Source of the DNA: Pseudomonas cremoris
GTDB taxonomy: Bacteria; Pseudomonadota; Gammaproteobacteria; Pseudomonadales; Pseudomonadaceae
Assembly (NCBI RefSeq): GCF_014230465.1
Contig: NZ_JAAXCY010000013.1
Span: 124,001-188,000, forward strand
Length of the DNA stretch: 64,000 nucleotides
Direction of reading: 5' to 3'
Shown: positions 1 through 10,571 of the stretch, piece after piece
How positions within the stretch are numbered: the first letter of the stretch is position 1
Layout: each line of letters begins with the position of its first letter
The notes under the pieces: generated by a model
What the model was told of the DNA's origin: nothing
Database searches by the model: none
The model's input: the letters and a program-made list of their open reading frames with translations, nothing else
Made by a program: the position numbers and the translations under genes

Positions 1-91
1 ATTGTTGGCTCTTGTCGGTCATGGCCCATTCCTGTGGTCGATGTTGGTGCGCACTGTAACCAAGATTGTCTGGGGTGCGCACGTACTGTAA
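1..91 (+). CDS. 3' end of an unidentified upstream gene
   Basis: An open frame enters from the left edge and ends in TAA at 89-91. The last 29 residues are hydrophobic with some basic residues (for example WSMLVRTVTKIVWG), which suggests the C-terminus of a membrane protein. The stop codon is followed immediately by the ATG of the next gene, as expected for translationally coupled partners. The family cannot be named from this fragment. Confidence 0.45.
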   Translation, partial: LLALVGHGPFLWSMLVRTVTKIVWGAHVL

Positions 92-835
92 ATGCAAAGT
101 CGTTGGGGAATTATGCACGCTGCCTACACCTTGCCTGTCGGACGTGTCCGAGACGGCGCTCTGGACCTGCTCAAGTGGCTGGCGCTGCTGTGCATGGTGC
201 TTGATCACCTGCGTTATGTCGGGTTGAGCCTGGATGGACTGTATGTGCCGGGGCGCCTGGCTTTTCCGTGGTTTTGCCTGGCGATTGCGGCGAATTTGCA
301 CCGAATGGGAAGCGCGTCGCTCACCGGTCGTTACCTGGGCTGGTTGCTGCTGTTCAGTGTGATCAGTGAAGTGCCGTATCGGCTGTTTATCGAGGATGCC
401 GATACGTTGAATGTGTTGCCGACCTTGGCGCTGGGTTTGCTGGTTGCGCGAGGATGGCAGCAGAAGGCGCTGTTTGATCGGGGGTTGGCGCTGGTTGCCG
501 TCACGATAGCTGGCGTTTTCTCCGAGCAATTGATGTTCGGTTTTTTTGGTGTGTTGCTGCCGTTGGCGATGCTGTTGGTGTTTCGGCGTCCGTGGTATTT
601 CAGTGTATTGCCGGGGTTGGTCTGTGTGGCCGCCAACCAATGGCAGGTGCTGCTCAACAGTGGATCGCTGGTGGCGCTGTCGGGATTGGCGGCATGCCTG
701 ATCGCGCCATTGGCCGGTCTGGTCTTGTTGCGACATGGCAAAAATGTCGCGCCACCGGCCATGCGTCGCTGGGCCTACTCCCTCTATCCCCTGCATTTCC
801 TACTGCTGCTACTGGTCCGTCAGACTATCGCCTAA
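92..835 (+). CDS. TraX-like integral membrane protein
   Basis: This 247-residue protein is almost wholly hydrophobic, with about seven or eight predicted membrane segments. It carries the N-terminal DLLKWLALLCMVLDHLRY signature of the TraX family, whose F-plasmid member acetylates pilin. Chromosomal copies are common in Pseudomonas away from any conjugation genes, and none are present here, so a pilin role should not be assumed; a membrane acyl-transfer role is possible. The ATG at 92 directly follows the stop of the upstream frame. An internal ATG at 113 is an alternative start. A REPIN lies just downstream. Confidence 0.7.
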   Translation: MQSRWGIMHAAYTLPVGRVRDGALDLLKWLALLCMVLDHLRYVGLSLDGLYVPGRLAFPWFCLAIAANLHRMGSASLTGRYLGWLLLFSVISEVPYRLFIEDADTLNVLPTLALGLLVARGWQQKALFDRGLALVAVTIAGVFSEQLMFGFFGVLLPLAMLLVFRRPWYFSVLPGLVCVAANQWQVLLNSGSLVALSGLAACLIAPLAGLVLLRHGKNVAPPAMRRWAYSLYPLHFLLLLLVRQTIA

Positions 836-840
836 CCCCC

Positions 841-930
841 TGTGGGAGCGGGCTTGCTCGCGAAAGCGGTGTGTCAGCCAATGCATGTGTTGACTGGCAC
901 ACCGCTTTCGCGAGCAAGCCCGCTCCCACA
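841..930. repeat. REPIN (paired inverted REP sequences)
   Basis: Two REP units in opposite orientation (GTGGGAGCGGGCTTGCTCGC and its complement) flank a short spacer, so the whole element can fold into a long hairpin. It fills most of the gap between the TraX-like gene and glyA. The rest of the gap (931-1073) shows no recognisable motif except the glyA ribosome-binding site. Confidence 0.9.
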
Positions 931-1073
931 TTTGTTCTGTGTCGCTCAATGAATGTCGTAAACGCACCTTTGCGTGGCGCCCGTAGGCATTTGACCCAGA
1001 GGCGCCAGCCCTACCATCGCATCAAAGGGCCCTGCACCGGGCCTCAACAATACGAAAGGCTGGGAGAGACGCG

Positions 1074-2327
<1,254 letters not shown>

Positions 2328-2349
2328 GCGCGGTTTTGGAGTAATGACT

Positions 2350-3600
2350 ATGCAACGCTACTCGGGCTTTGGCCTCTTCAAGCACTCACTCAGCCACCAC
2401 GAAAACTGGCAGAAGATGTGGCGCACGCCCACCCCTAAAAAGGTCTACGACGTGGTCATCGTCGGCGGCGGCGGGCATGGTCTGGCGACCGCCTACTACC
2501 TGGCCAAGGAGCACGGCATCACCAACGTGGCCGTGGTCGAGAAAGGCTGGCTGGGCGGCGGTAACACCGCGCGCAACACCACCATCGTGCGCTCCAACTA
2601 CCTGTGGGACGAGTCGGCTCACCTGTACGAACACGCGATGAAACTGTGGGAAGGCCTGTCCCAGGACCTGAACTACAACGTGATGTTCTCCCAGCGTGGC
2701 GTGTACAACCTGTGCCACACCCTGCAAGACATCCGTGATTCCGAGCGCCGCGTGAGTGCCAACCGCCTCAACGGCGTCGACGGCGAGTTGCTCAACGCCA
2801 AACAAGTGGCCGACGAGATCCCGTATCTCGATTGCTCGAAAAACACCCGCTACCCGGTACTCGGCGCTACCGTGCAACGTCGCGGCGGCGTGGCTCGTCA
2901 CGATGCCGTGGCCTGGGGTTTTGCCCGTGCCGCTGACGCACTGGGCGTGGACTTGATCCAGCAGACCGAAGTGATCGGCTTCCGCAAGGAAAACGGCGTG
3001 TGCATCGGCGTGGAAACCAACAAGGGCTTTATCGGCGCCAAGCGCGTCGGTGTGGTGACTGCCGGTAACTCCGGGCACATGGCCTCACTCGCCGGCTTCC
3101 GTCTGCCGATTGAATCCCACCCGCTGCAAGCGTTGGTGTCGGAGCCGATCAAGCCGATTATCGACAGCGTGATCATGTCCAACGCCGTGCACGGTTACAT
3201 CAGCCAGTCCGACAAGGGCGACCTGGTGATCGGCGCCGGTATCGACGGCTACAACGGCTACGGCCAGCGTGGTTCGTACCCGGTGATCGAGCACACCATC
3301 CAGGCCATCGTCGAGATGTTCCCGGTGCTGTCGCGCGTACGCATGAACCGTCAGTGGGGCGGCATCGTCGACACCACGCCGGATGCCTGCCCGATCATCT
3401 CCAAGACGCCAGTGCCGAACATGTTCTTCAACTGCGGTTGGGGCACCGGCGGCTTCAAGGCCACGCCGGGCTCAGGCAACGTGTTTGCCGCGAGTTTGGC
3501 CAAGGGTGAGATGCACCCATTGGCGGCACCGTTTTCCATCGACCGTTTCCACAACGGTGCGCTTATCGACGAACACGGCGCTGCGGCCGTCGCCCACTAA
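2350..3600 (+). CDS. soxB: sarcosine oxidase, beta subunit
   Basis: This is the 416-residue flavin-bearing subunit of heterotetrameric sarcosine oxidase, which oxidises sarcosine and reduces oxygen to hydrogen peroxide. A GGGGHG dinucleotide-binding loop is at 39-44. The RHD segment near residue 184 corresponds to the region of the covalent-FMN histidine in characterised beta subunits. The ATG at 2350 is preferred because GGAG ends eight bases before it; the in-frame ATG at 2344 is only two bases from that GGAG. It is followed after 15 bases by soxD. Confidence 0.95.
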   Translation: MQRYSGFGLFKHSLSHHENWQKMWRTPTPKKVYDVVIVGGGGHGLATAYYLAKEHGITNVAVVEKGWLGGGNTARNTTIVRSNYLWDESAHLYEHAMKLWEGLSQDLNYNVMFSQRGVYNLCHTLQDIRDSERRVSANRLNGVDGELLNAKQVADEIPYLDCSKNTRYPVLGATVQRRGGVARHDAVAWGFARAADALGVDLIQQTEVIGFRKENGVCIGVETNKGFIGAKRVGVVTAGNSGHMASLAGFRLPIESHPLQALVSEPIKPIIDSVIMSNAVHGYISQSDKGDLVIGAGIDGYNGYGQRGSYPVIEHTIQAIVEMFPVLSRVRMNRQWGGIVDTTPDACPIISKTPVPNMFFNCGWGTGGFKATPGSGNVFAASLAKGEMHPLAAPFSIDRFHNGALIDEHGAAAVAH

Positions 3601-3615
3601 CAGGAGAAATTTCCT

Positions 3616-3918
3616 ATGTTGCATATCTTCTGTCCTCACTGTGGCGAACTGCGCTCCGAAGAGGAATTCCACGCGTCCGGCCAAGCGCACATCCCGCGCC
3701 CGCTGGACCCGAATACCTGCACCGACGAGCAGTGGGGCGACTACATGTTCTTCCGCGACAACCCCCGTGGGCTGCACCACGAACTGTGGATTCACGCCGC
3801 CGGTTGCCGCCAGTACTTCAACGCGACCCGCGACACCCTGACCTACGAAATTCTTGAAACCTACAAGATCGGCACCAAGCCGCAATTCACCGCCAAGGCT
3901 ACTGGAGAGAAGGTATGA
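3616..3918 (+). CDS. soxD: sarcosine oxidase, delta subunit
   Basis: This 100-residue small zinc subunit belongs to heterotetrameric sarcosine oxidase. Cys6 and Cys9 (CPHC) and downstream histidines in HHELWIH form the expected zinc site of the family. A strong AGGAG precedes the ATG. Its last four bases overlap the start of soxA (ATGA), so the two are probably translationally coupled. Confidence 0.95.
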   Translation: MLHIFCPHCGELRSEEEFHASGQAHIPRPLDPNTCTDEQWGDYMFFRDNPRGLHHELWIHAAGCRQYFNATRDTLTYEILETYKIGTKPQFTAKATGEKV

Positions 3919-6900
3919 GCCAGACCAATCGCCTGTCCAACGGTGGCCGGATCGACCGCAACAAGGTCCTGACGTTTTCGTTCAACGGCCAGACCTACAA
4001 GGGCTTTGAAGGCGACACCCTGGCCGCAGCATTGCTGGCCAACGGCGTCGACATCATCGGCCGCAGCTTCAAGTACTCGCGCCCTCGCGGCATCTTTGCT
4101 GCTGGCGCCGAAGAGCCGAACGCGGTGCTGCAGATCGGTGCCACCGAAGCCACCCAGATCCCGAACGTGCGCGCCACCCAACAGGCGCTGTACCAAGGTT
4201 TGGTCGCCACCAGCACCAACGGCTGGCCGAACGTCAACACCGACGTGATGGGTATTCTCGGCAAAGTCGGCGGCAAGCTGATGCCGCCGGGTTTCTATTA
4301 CAAAACCTTCATGTACCCGCAATCGTTCTGGATGACTTACGAGAAGTACATCCGTAAGGCCGCTGGCCTTGGCCGCTCGCCGACCGAGAACGACCCGGAC
4401 ACCTACGACAACTTCAACCGTCACTGCGACGTGCTGGTGGTGGGCGCAGGCCCTGCTGGCCTGGCCGCTGCATTGGCGGCTGCGCGCAGCGGTGCCCGCG
4501 TGATCATCGCTGACGAACAAGAAGAGTTCGGTGGCTCTCTGCTGGATTCGCGCGAAAGCCTCGACGGCAAGCCGGCCACTGAGTGGGTCGCCAGCGTCAT
4601 CGCCGAATTGAAAGCGTTGCCGGACGTGGTGCTGCTGCCTCGCGCCACCGTCAACGGCTACCACGACCATAACTTCCTGACCATTCACGAACGCCTCACC
4701 GATCACCTGGGTGACCGTGCGCCGATTGGCGTGGTGCGCCAGCGTATCCACCGTGTGCGCGCCAAGCGTGTAGTGCTGGCGACCGGTGCGTGCGAGCGTC
4801 CACTGGTTTACGGCAACAACGACGTGCCGGGCAACATGCTGGCCGGTGCGGTTTCTACCTACGTGCGTCGCTATGGCGTGGCACCGGGTAAAAAGCTGGT
4901 GCTCTCGACTAACAACGACCACGCCTACCGCGTAGCGCTGGACTGGTTGGATGCCGGCCTGCAAGTGGTCGCGGTGGCCGATGTACGCCACAACCCGCGC
5001 GGTGCGCTGGTGGAAGAAGCCCGCGCCAAGGGCATTCGTATCCTCACCGGCAGCGCCGTGGTCGAAGCCCGTGGCACCAAGCGCGTGACCGCTGCTCGCG
5101 TCGCTGCGATTGACGTCAAGGCACACAAAGTCACCAGCCCCGGCGAGTGGCTGGACTGCGACCTGGTGGCCAGCTCCGGCGGCTACAGCCCGGTGGTCCA
5201 CTTGGCCTCGCACCTGGGCGGCAAGCCGACCTGGCGCGAAGACATCCTCGGTTTTGTGCCGGGCGAAGCACCGCAAAAACGCGTGTGCGTGGGCGGCATC
5301 AATGGTGTCTACGGTCTCGGCGATTCCCTGGCTGACGGTTTTGAAGGTGGCGTGCGCGCCGCCAGCGAAGCCGGTTTTGCGCCGGTGGAAGGCACCTTGC
5401 CAAAAGCCCTGAGTCGCTTGGAAGAGCCGACCCTGGCGGTGTATCAAGTACCCCACGACAAGCCCACCGCACGTGCGCCAAAGCAATTTGTCGACCTGCA
5501 AAACGACGTGACCGCCGCCGCCATCGAACTGGCGACTCGCGAAGGTTTCGAATCGGTAGAGCACGTCAAACGTTACACCGCATTGGGCTTTGGCACCGAC
5601 CAAGGCAAGTTGGGTAACGTCAACGGCCTGGCGATTGCTGCCCGTTCGTTGAACGTGACCATCCCGCAGATGGGCACCACCATGTTCCGCCCGAACTACA
5701 CGCCGGTGACTTTCGGCGCGGTAGCAGGCCGTCACTGTGGGCACATCTTCGAACCCGTACGCTACACCGCGCTGCAAGCCTGGCACGTAAAGAACGGCGC
5801 CGAGTTTGAAGACGTCGGCCAGTGGAAACGCCCGTGGTACTTCCCGCGCAACGGTGAAGACCTGCACGCAGCGGTGAAGCGCGAATGCCTGGCGGTGCGC
5901 GACAGCGTCGGCCTGCTGGATGCGTCCACCCTCGGCAAGATCGACATCCAGGGCCCGGATGCCCGCGAGTTCCTCAACCGCATCTACACCAACGCCTGGA
6001 CCAAGCTCGACGTGGGCAAGGCGCGCTACGGCCTGATGTGCAAGGAAGACGGCATGGTCTTCGACGACGGCGTGACGGCCTGCCTCGCTGACAACCACTT
6101 CCTGATGACCACCACCACCGGCGGCGCGGCACGCGTGCTGCAGTGGCTGGAAATCTACCAACAGACCGAATGGCCAGACCTCAAGGTGTACTTCACCTCG
6201 GTCACCGACCACTGGGCGACCATGACTCTGTCCGGCCCCAACAGCCGCAAGTTGCTGGCGGAAGTGACCGACATCGACCTGGACAAGGACGGCTTCCCGT
6301 TCATGACCTGGAAAGAAGGCTTGGTGGGCGGCGTACCGGCGCGGGTGTTTCGGATTTCATTTACCGGTGAGCTGTCGTACGAAGTCAACGTACAGGCCGA
6401 CTACGCCATGGGCGTGCTGGAAAAAATCGTCGAGGCCGGCAAAAAGTACAACCTGACCCCGTACGGCACCGAAACCATGCACGTATTGCGGGCCGAGAAG
6501 GGCTTCATCATCGTCGGCCAAGACACCGACGGCTCGATGACCCCGGACGACCTGAACATGGGCTGGTGCGTAGGGCGTACCAAGCCGTTCTCGTGGATCG
6601 GCTGGCGCGGCATGAACCGTGAAGACTGCGTGCGTGAAGAGCGTAAGCAACTGGTGGGCTTGAAGCCGGTGGACCCGAAAGTGTGGCTGCCGGAAGGCGC
6701 GCAGTTGGTGCTCGATCCGAAGCAGTCGATCCTGATGAAGATGGTCGGTCACGTCACCTCAAGTTATGCGCACAACTCCCTCGGTTATTCGTTTGCCATG
6801 GGCGTGGTGAAGGGCGGCTTGAAGCGCATTGGCGAGCGGGTGTTCTCACCGCAAGCGGATGGCAGCGTGATCGAGGCGGAGATTGTTTCCTCGGTGTTCT

Positions 6901-6932
6901 TTGACCCGAAAGGTGATCGCCAGAACATCTGA
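3915..6932 (+). CDS. soxA: sarcosine oxidase, alpha subunit
   Basis: This 1005-residue subunit has three parts in order: an N-terminal ferredoxin-like segment, an NAD-binding flavoprotein domain (GAGPAG at about 176-181), and a C-terminal aminomethyltransferase (GcvT-like) domain from about residue 615. The last is where tetrahydrofolate accepts the sarcosine methyl group to give 5,10-methylene-THF. Length and order match the known family. The overlap with soxD is four bases. A REPIN separates it from soxG, which is unusual inside an operon. Confidence 0.96.
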   Translation: MSQTNRLSNGGRIDRNKVLTFSFNGQTYKGFEGDTLAAALLANGVDIIGRSFKYSRPRGIFAAGAEEPNAVLQIGATEATQIPNVRATQQALYQGLVATSTNGWPNVNTDVMGILGKVGGKLMPPGFYYKTFMYPQSFWMTYEKYIRKAAGLGRSPTENDPDTYDNFNRHCDVLVVGAGPAGLAAALAAARSGARVIIADEQEEFGGSLLDSRESLDGKPATEWVASVIAELKALPDVVLLPRATVNGYHDHNFLTIHERLTDHLGDRAPIGVVRQRIHRVRAKRVVLATGACERPLVYGNNDVPGNMLAGAVSTYVRRYGVAPGKKLVLSTNNDHAYRVALDWLDAGLQVVAVADVRHNPRGALVEEARAKGIRILTGSAVVEARGTKRVTAARVAAIDVKAHKVTSPGEWLDCDLVASSGGYSPVVHLASHLGGKPTWREDILGFVPGEAPQKRVCVGGINGVYGLGDSLADGFEGGVRAASEAGFAPVEGTLPKALSRLEEPTLAVYQVPHDKPTARAPKQFVDLQNDVTAAAIELATREGFESVEHVKRYTALGFGTDQGKLGNVNGLAIAARSLNVTIPQMGTTMFRPNYTPVTFGAVAGRHCGHIFEPVRYTALQAWHVKNGAEFEDVGQWKRPWYFPRNGEDLHAAVKRECLAVRDSVGLLDASTLGKIDIQGPDAREFLNRIYTNAWTKLDVGKARYGLMCKEDGMVFDDGVTACLADNHFLMTTTTGGAARVLQWLEIYQQTEWPDLKVYFTSVTDHWATMTLSGPNSRKLLAEVTDIDLDKDGFPFMTWKEGLVGGVPARVFRISFTGELSYEVNVQADYAMGVLEKIVEAGKKYNLTPYGTETMHVLRAEKGFIIVGQDTDGSMTPDDLNMGWCVGRTKPFSWIGWRGMNREDCVREERKQLVGLKPVDPKVWLPEGAQLVLDPKQSILMKMVGHVTSSYAHNSLGYSFAMGVVKGGLKRIGERVFSPQADGSVIEAEIVSSVFFDPKGDRQNI

Positions 6933-6946
6933 TAGACCGAGTCGCG

Positions 6947-7018
6947 GCCTTCGCGAGCAAGCCCGCTCCCACAGGGGGAACGCATTTCAAATGTGGGAGC
7001 GGGCTTGCTCGCGAAGAC
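6947..7018. repeat. REPIN between soxA and soxG
   Basis: This is an inverted pair of REP units (TTCGCGAGCAAGCCCGCTCC and its complement) with a 16-base spacer, in the opposite relative orientation to the copy at 841. It lies within the sox operon and could form a stable mRNA hairpin that affects decay of the soxBDA message relative to soxG. Confidence 0.9.
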
Positions 7019-7056
7019 GCCAGTAGCCTCACAACAGAATTTAGAACAGGTGCTTT

Positions 7057-7689
7057 ATGACAGCAGCCAATGTTTACCAACAACGCCCAACCTCCGGGGC
7101 CAAGGCCGAGTCGTCGCTGCACCATGCCGACCTCGCCAGCCTGGTCGGCAAGGGCCGCAAGAACGCCGGCGTGACCGTGCGTGAAAAGAAACTCCTGGGC
7201 CACCTGACCATCCGTGGCGATGGGCATGACGCGGCTTTCGCCGCCGGTGTGCACAAGGCCCTGGGCATCGAGTTGCCCGGCGCTCTGCAAGTCATCGTCA
7301 AAGGCGAAACCAGCCTGCAATGGCTTGGCCCGGATGAGTGGTTGCTCATCGTGCCAAGCGGTGAAGAATTCGCTGCCGAGAAAAGCTTGCGCGAAGCCCT
7401 GGGCGAGCTGCATATCCAGGTGGTCAACGTCAGCGGCGGCCAGCAGATCCTCGAACTCAGCGGCCCGAACGTGCGCGATGTGCTGATGAAGTCCACCAGC
7501 TACGACGTTCACCCCAATAACTTCCCGGTGGGCAAGGCAGTGGGCACGGTGTTCGCCAAGTCGCAATTGGTGATCCGTCACACCGCTGAAGACACTTGGG
7601 AACTGCTGATTCGTCGCAGCTTCTCGGACTACTGGTGGTTGTGGTTACAGGATGCCTCTGCCGAATTCGGCCTGAGCGTCCAAGCCTGA
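7057..7689 (+). CDS. soxG: sarcosine oxidase, gamma subunit
   Basis: This 210-residue fourth subunit of heterotetrameric sarcosine oxidase has a GcvT-like fold region (LQWLGPDEWLL, VNVSGGQQILELSG). Family members contact the folate domain of the alpha subunit. The start at 7057 has an AACAGG element upstream. It is followed after ten bases by purU, in the usual Pseudomonas soxBDAG-purU order. Confidence 0.93.
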   Translation: MTAANVYQQRPTSGAKAESSLHHADLASLVGKGRKNAGVTVREKKLLGHLTIRGDGHDAAFAAGVHKALGIELPGALQVIVKGETSLQWLGPDEWLLIVPSGEEFAAEKSLREALGELHIQVVNVSGGQQILELSGPNVRDVLMKSTSYDVHPNNFPVGKAVGTVFAKSQLVIRHTAEDTWELLIRRSFSDYWWLWLQDASAEFGLSVQA

Positions 7690-7699
7690 GGAATGCCCC

Positions 7700-8557
7700 A
7701 TGAGCCGCGCACCCGATACATGGATTTTGACTGCCGACTGCCCCAGCGTGCTCGGCACGGTGGACGCGGTCACCCGCTACCTGTTCGAACAGGGCTGCTA
7801 CGTGACTGAGCACCACTCGTTCGATGATCGGCTTTCGGGCCGGTTCTTTATCCGCGTGGAGTTCCGCCAGCCCGACGGTTTTGACGAGCAAGCTTTCCGC
7901 GATGGCCTGGCCACTCGCGGCGAAGCCTTTGGCATGATCTTCGAGCTGACGGCGCCGAACTACCGGCCAAAAGTGGTGATCATGGTCTCCAAGGCCGATC
8001 ATTGCCTGAACGATCTGCTGTATCGCCAGCGCATCGGCCAGTTGTCGATGGACGTGGTCGCGGTGGTGTCCAACCACCCCGATTTGAAGCCGTTGGCCGA
8101 CTGGCACCAGATTCCCTACTACCATTTCCCCCTCGACCCCAACGACAAACCGTCCCAGGAGCGTCAAGTGTGGCAAGTGGTGGAAGACACCGGCGCCGAG
8201 CTGGTGATCCTTGCGCGCTACATGCAAGTGCTGTCGCCGGAGCTGTGCCGCAAACTTGATGGAAAGGCCATCAACATTCACCACTCGTTGTTGCCCGGGT
8301 TCAAGGGCGCCAAGCCTTATCATCAGGCGTACAACAAGGGTGTGAAGTTGGTCGGCGCTACAGCGCATTACATCAACAACGATTTGGACGAAGGCCCGAT
8401 CATCGCCCAGGGCGTGGAGGTGGTGGATCACAGCCACTATCCCGAGGACTTGATTGCCAAGGGGCGGGATATTGAAGGGCTGACATTGGCCCGGGCGGTT
8501 GGGTATCACATCGAGCGGCGGGTGTTTCTCAACGCCAATAGAACGGTGGTGCTCTGA
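7700..8557 (+). CDS. purU: formyltetrahydrofolate deformylase
   Basis: This 285-residue enzyme hydrolyses 10-formyl-THF to formate and THF. The N-terminal ACT domain (about 5-85) is followed by a formyltransferase-fold catalytic domain with the NIHHSLLPGFKGAKPY motif near residue 192. Next to sox genes its role is to recycle the folate loaded by sarcosine demethylation. A TGAGGA element ten bases before the ATG supports the start. Confidence 0.95.
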   Translation: MSRAPDTWILTADCPSVLGTVDAVTRYLFEQGCYVTEHHSFDDRLSGRFFIRVEFRQPDGFDEQAFRDGLATRGEAFGMIFELTAPNYRPKVVIMVSKADHCLNDLLYRQRIGQLSMDVVAVVSNHPDLKPLADWHQIPYYHFPLDPNDKPSQERQVWQVVEDTGAELVILARYMQVLSPELCRKLDGKAINIHHSLLPGFKGAKPYHQAYNKGVKLVGATAHYINNDLDEGPIIAQGVEVVDHSHYPEDLIAKGRDIEGLTLARAVGYHIERRVFLNANRTVVL

Positions 8558-8562
8558 TGGAC

Positions 8563-8652
8563 GCCTTCGCGAGCAAGCCCGCTCCCACATTCGACCGTGT
8601 TCCAACTTTGGAATGCATTCGAATGTGGGAGCGGGCTTGCTCGCGAAGAGGC
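8563..8652. repeat. REPIN between purU and fdhA
   Basis: This is an inverted pair of REP units with a spacer of about 40 bases. The remaining 100 bases before fdhA (8653-8752) hold its leader, which carries an A-rich Hfq/Crc-type motif described separately. Confidence 0.9.
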
Positions 8653-8729
8653 CCTAACAAACAACACAAGAAACAGCATCTGTACCCGAGCACTTAAACG
8701 CGCTGCCTGCCTGGGCAACGCGGTTCCAT

Positions 8730-8739
8730 AAAAACAACA
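8730..8739 (+). promoter_or_regulatory. candidate Hfq/Crc (CA-type) motif in fdhA leader
   Basis: The sequence AAAAACAACA fits the AAnAAnAA pattern bound by Hfq with Crc in Pseudomonas catabolite repression. It lies just before the GAGG Shine-Dalgarno (8742-8745), where occupancy would block ribosome entry at the fdhA ATG (8753). Recognised from sequence only. Confidence 0.5.
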
Positions 8740-8752
8740 GCGAGGTGAAAGC

Positions 8753-9952
8753 ATGTCTGGTAATCGTGGTGTCGTGTATCTCGGCAACGGCAAGGTCGAA
8801 GTACAGAAAATCGACTATCCCAAAATGCAGGACCCCCGTGGCAGGAAGATCGAGCATGGCGTCATCCTGCGCGTGGTCTCCACCAATATCTGCGGCTCCG
8901 ACCAACACATGGTGCGCGGCCGCACCACTGCCCAGACCGGCCTGGTGCTCGGTCACGAGATCACCGGTGAAGTGATCGAGAAGGGCAGCGACGTCGAAAA
9001 CCTGAAAATCGGCGACCTGGTTTCCGTACCGTTCAACGTGGCGTGCGGCCGTTGCCGCTCGTGCAAAGAACAACATACCGGCGTGTGCCTCACTGTTAAC
9101 CCGGCCCGTGCCGGTGGTGCCTACGGCTACGTCGACATGGGCGACTGGACCGGTGGCCAAGCCGAATACGTGCTGGTGCCGTACGCCGACTTCAACCTGC
9201 TCAAACTGCCGGACCGCGACAAGGCCATGGAGAAAATCCGCGACCTGACTTGCCTCTCCGACATCCTGCCTACCGGTTACCACGGCGCCGTCACTGCCGG
9301 CGTTGGTCCAGGCAGCACCGTGTATATCGCCGGTGCCGGCCCTGTCGGCCTGGCTGCTGCAGCCTCGGCACGCCTGCTCGGCGCAGCGGTGGTGATCATC
9401 GGCGACGTCAACCCGATCCGCCTGGCCCACGCCAAGGCCCAGGGTTTTGAAGTGGCCGACCTGTCCACCGATACCCCGCTGCACGAACAGATCGCTGCAT
9501 TGCTGGGTGAACCGGAAGTGGACTGCGCCGTCGATGCCGTAGGCTTCGAAGCCCGTGGTCATGGCCATGAAGGCGTCAAGGCCGAAGCCCCGGCCACCGT
9601 GCTCAACTCGCTGATGGGCGTGGTGCGTGTGGCGGGCAAGATCGGTATTCCGGGCCTGTACGTCACCGAAGATCCGGGTGCCGTGGATGCCGCCGCAAAA
9701 ATGGGCAGCCTGAGCATTCGCTTTGGTCTGGGCTGGGCCAAATCCCACAGCTTCCACACCGGCCAGACCCCAGTGATGAAGTACAACCGCGCGCTGATGC
9801 AGGCGATCATGTGGGACCGTATCAACATTGCTGAAATCGTCGGTGTGCAGGTGATCAGCCTGGATGACGCGCCGCGTGGCTACGGCGAGTTCGATGCGGG
9901 CGTGCCGAAGAAGTTTGTGATTGATCCGCATAAGCTGTTCAGTGCGGCGTAA
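8753..9952 (+). CDS. fdhA: glutathione-independent formaldehyde dehydrogenase
   Basis: This 399-residue zinc-dependent medium-chain dehydrogenase oxidises formaldehyde to formate with tightly bound NAD. The catalytic zinc ligands Cys47 (NICGSD) and His68-Glu69 (GHE) and the structural zinc cysteines 98, 101, 104 and 112 are all visible. A Rossmann loop GAGPVG follows. Length matches the P. putida enzyme. It completes the one-carbon cluster by detoxifying formaldehyde released when sarcosine is oxidised without folate. A bidirectional terminator follows. Confidence 0.95.
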   Translation: MSGNRGVVYLGNGKVEVQKIDYPKMQDPRGRKIEHGVILRVVSTNICGSDQHMVRGRTTAQTGLVLGHEITGEVIEKGSDVENLKIGDLVSVPFNVACGRCRSCKEQHTGVCLTVNPARAGGAYGYVDMGDWTGGQAEYVLVPYADFNLLKLPDRDKAMEKIRDLTCLSDILPTGYHGAVTAGVGPGSTVYIAGAGPVGLAAAASARLLGAAVVIIGDVNPIRLAHAKAQGFEVADLSTDTPLHEQIAALLGEPEVDCAVDAVGFEARGHGHEGVKAEAPATVLNSLMGVVRVAGKIGIPGLYVTEDPGAVDAAAKMGSLSIRFGLGWAKSHSFHTGQTPVMKYNRALMQAIMWDRINIAEIVGVQVISLDDAPRGYGEFDAGVPKKFVIDPHKLFSAA

Positions 9953-9963
9953 CGTTCAAGGCT

Positions 9964-9998
9964 GAAAAAATGGCGACCCCGGAGGTCGCCATTTTTTA
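9964..9998. terminator. bidirectional terminator after fdhA
   Basis: The stem TGGCGACC/GGTCGCCA with flanking A and T runs can serve both fdhA (+) and the convergent small gene ending at 10003 (-). Confidence 0.9.
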
Positions 9999-10002
9999 TG
10001 GG

Positions 10003-10389
10003 TTACTTGAGGGGCGTGAGTCGCAGATAGGGATCGGCCACCTCACCATTCTTGATCAAACGCTTGCCGCCGTAGTCGCAATGAATCTGGCCGTTGCGTT
10101 CATTGATGGCCTCGGCCTTGAGTTCGTACTCCGGGTCCAGGTAGTCATCCTGGGTGGCTGCCGTTTGCCCTGTCCACGTCTTGCCATTGGCTGTGGCCGT
10201 GTATTGATAGCCCTCGCCATAGGGCGCTGGAAGGTCAGGGTCTGTGTAGGGTTTGGATTGAATTTCGCGGGGCGCAGGGCATTGGTCGATGCCGATAGCT
10301 TGGGGCCGCGCAGCCTGGGCTGGGTTGCGAGGTGGCAAATGGTTGAGTGCGCTGAAGGCAGCATAAAGATTGGGAATCAAGCCGATCAT
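10003..10389 (-). CDS. small protein of unknown function (paralogue of 10550-10960)
   Basis: This 128-residue protein is not recognised with confidence. Its C-terminal 90 residues align with the neighbouring protein at 10550-10960: both have CPxPxEI, then a GYxY segment, then xGxTW or xGRTWxG, then YL, then a C-Y near the end. A loose resemblance to DUF3757-type secreted proteins is possible. Unlike its neighbour it has no clear signal peptide; the N-terminus MIGLIPNLYAAFSALN is only weakly hydrophobic. A GAGGAG eleven bases before the ATG may drive translation and sits within the end of a possible small ORF. Confidence 0.65.
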   Translation of the reverse strand: MIGLIPNLYAAFSALNHLPPRNPAQAARPQAIGIDQCPAPREIQSKPYTDPDLPAPYGEGYQYTATANGKTWTGQTAATQDDYLDPEYELKAEAINERNGQIHCDYGGKRLIKNGEVADPYLRLTPLK

Positions 10390-10394
10390 GGTTG

Positions 10395-10571
10395 TTACAG
10401 CTCCTCATAGTGTGGCTGAGCCTTCCCGTTGAATGTGAATGGGAAGACTCGCTTGGGTGGGCCGTGTCGAAGAGTGAGTTCCGCCACAGATTGGACCTCG
10501 AGGCGTGGATGCGTGGACGGCTGCTGTAGGAAGGATTCGGTGGCGTTTTTCACTGATGCGTGAATGAGCAT
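10395..10571 (-). CDS. possible 58-aa ORF between the two paralogues
   Basis: This 58-residue frame begins with an ATG inside the last codons of the upstream gene (22-base overlap), with GGAAA about nine bases before it. It ends six bases before the ATG of the next gene. The tight packing suggests a coupled gene, but no family or motif is recognised, and codon content alone cannot prove it is translated. Confidence 0.35.
   Translation of the reverse strand: MLIHASVKNATESFLQQPSTHPRLEVQSVAELTLRHGPPKRVFPFTFNGKAQPHYEEL

Noticed and set aside
3861..6212. 783-residue open frame opposite soxA
   Set aside because: It is antisense to a clear 1005-residue enzyme, has shadow-type composition rich in His, Val, Ala and Gly, and shows no domain or ribosome-binding site.
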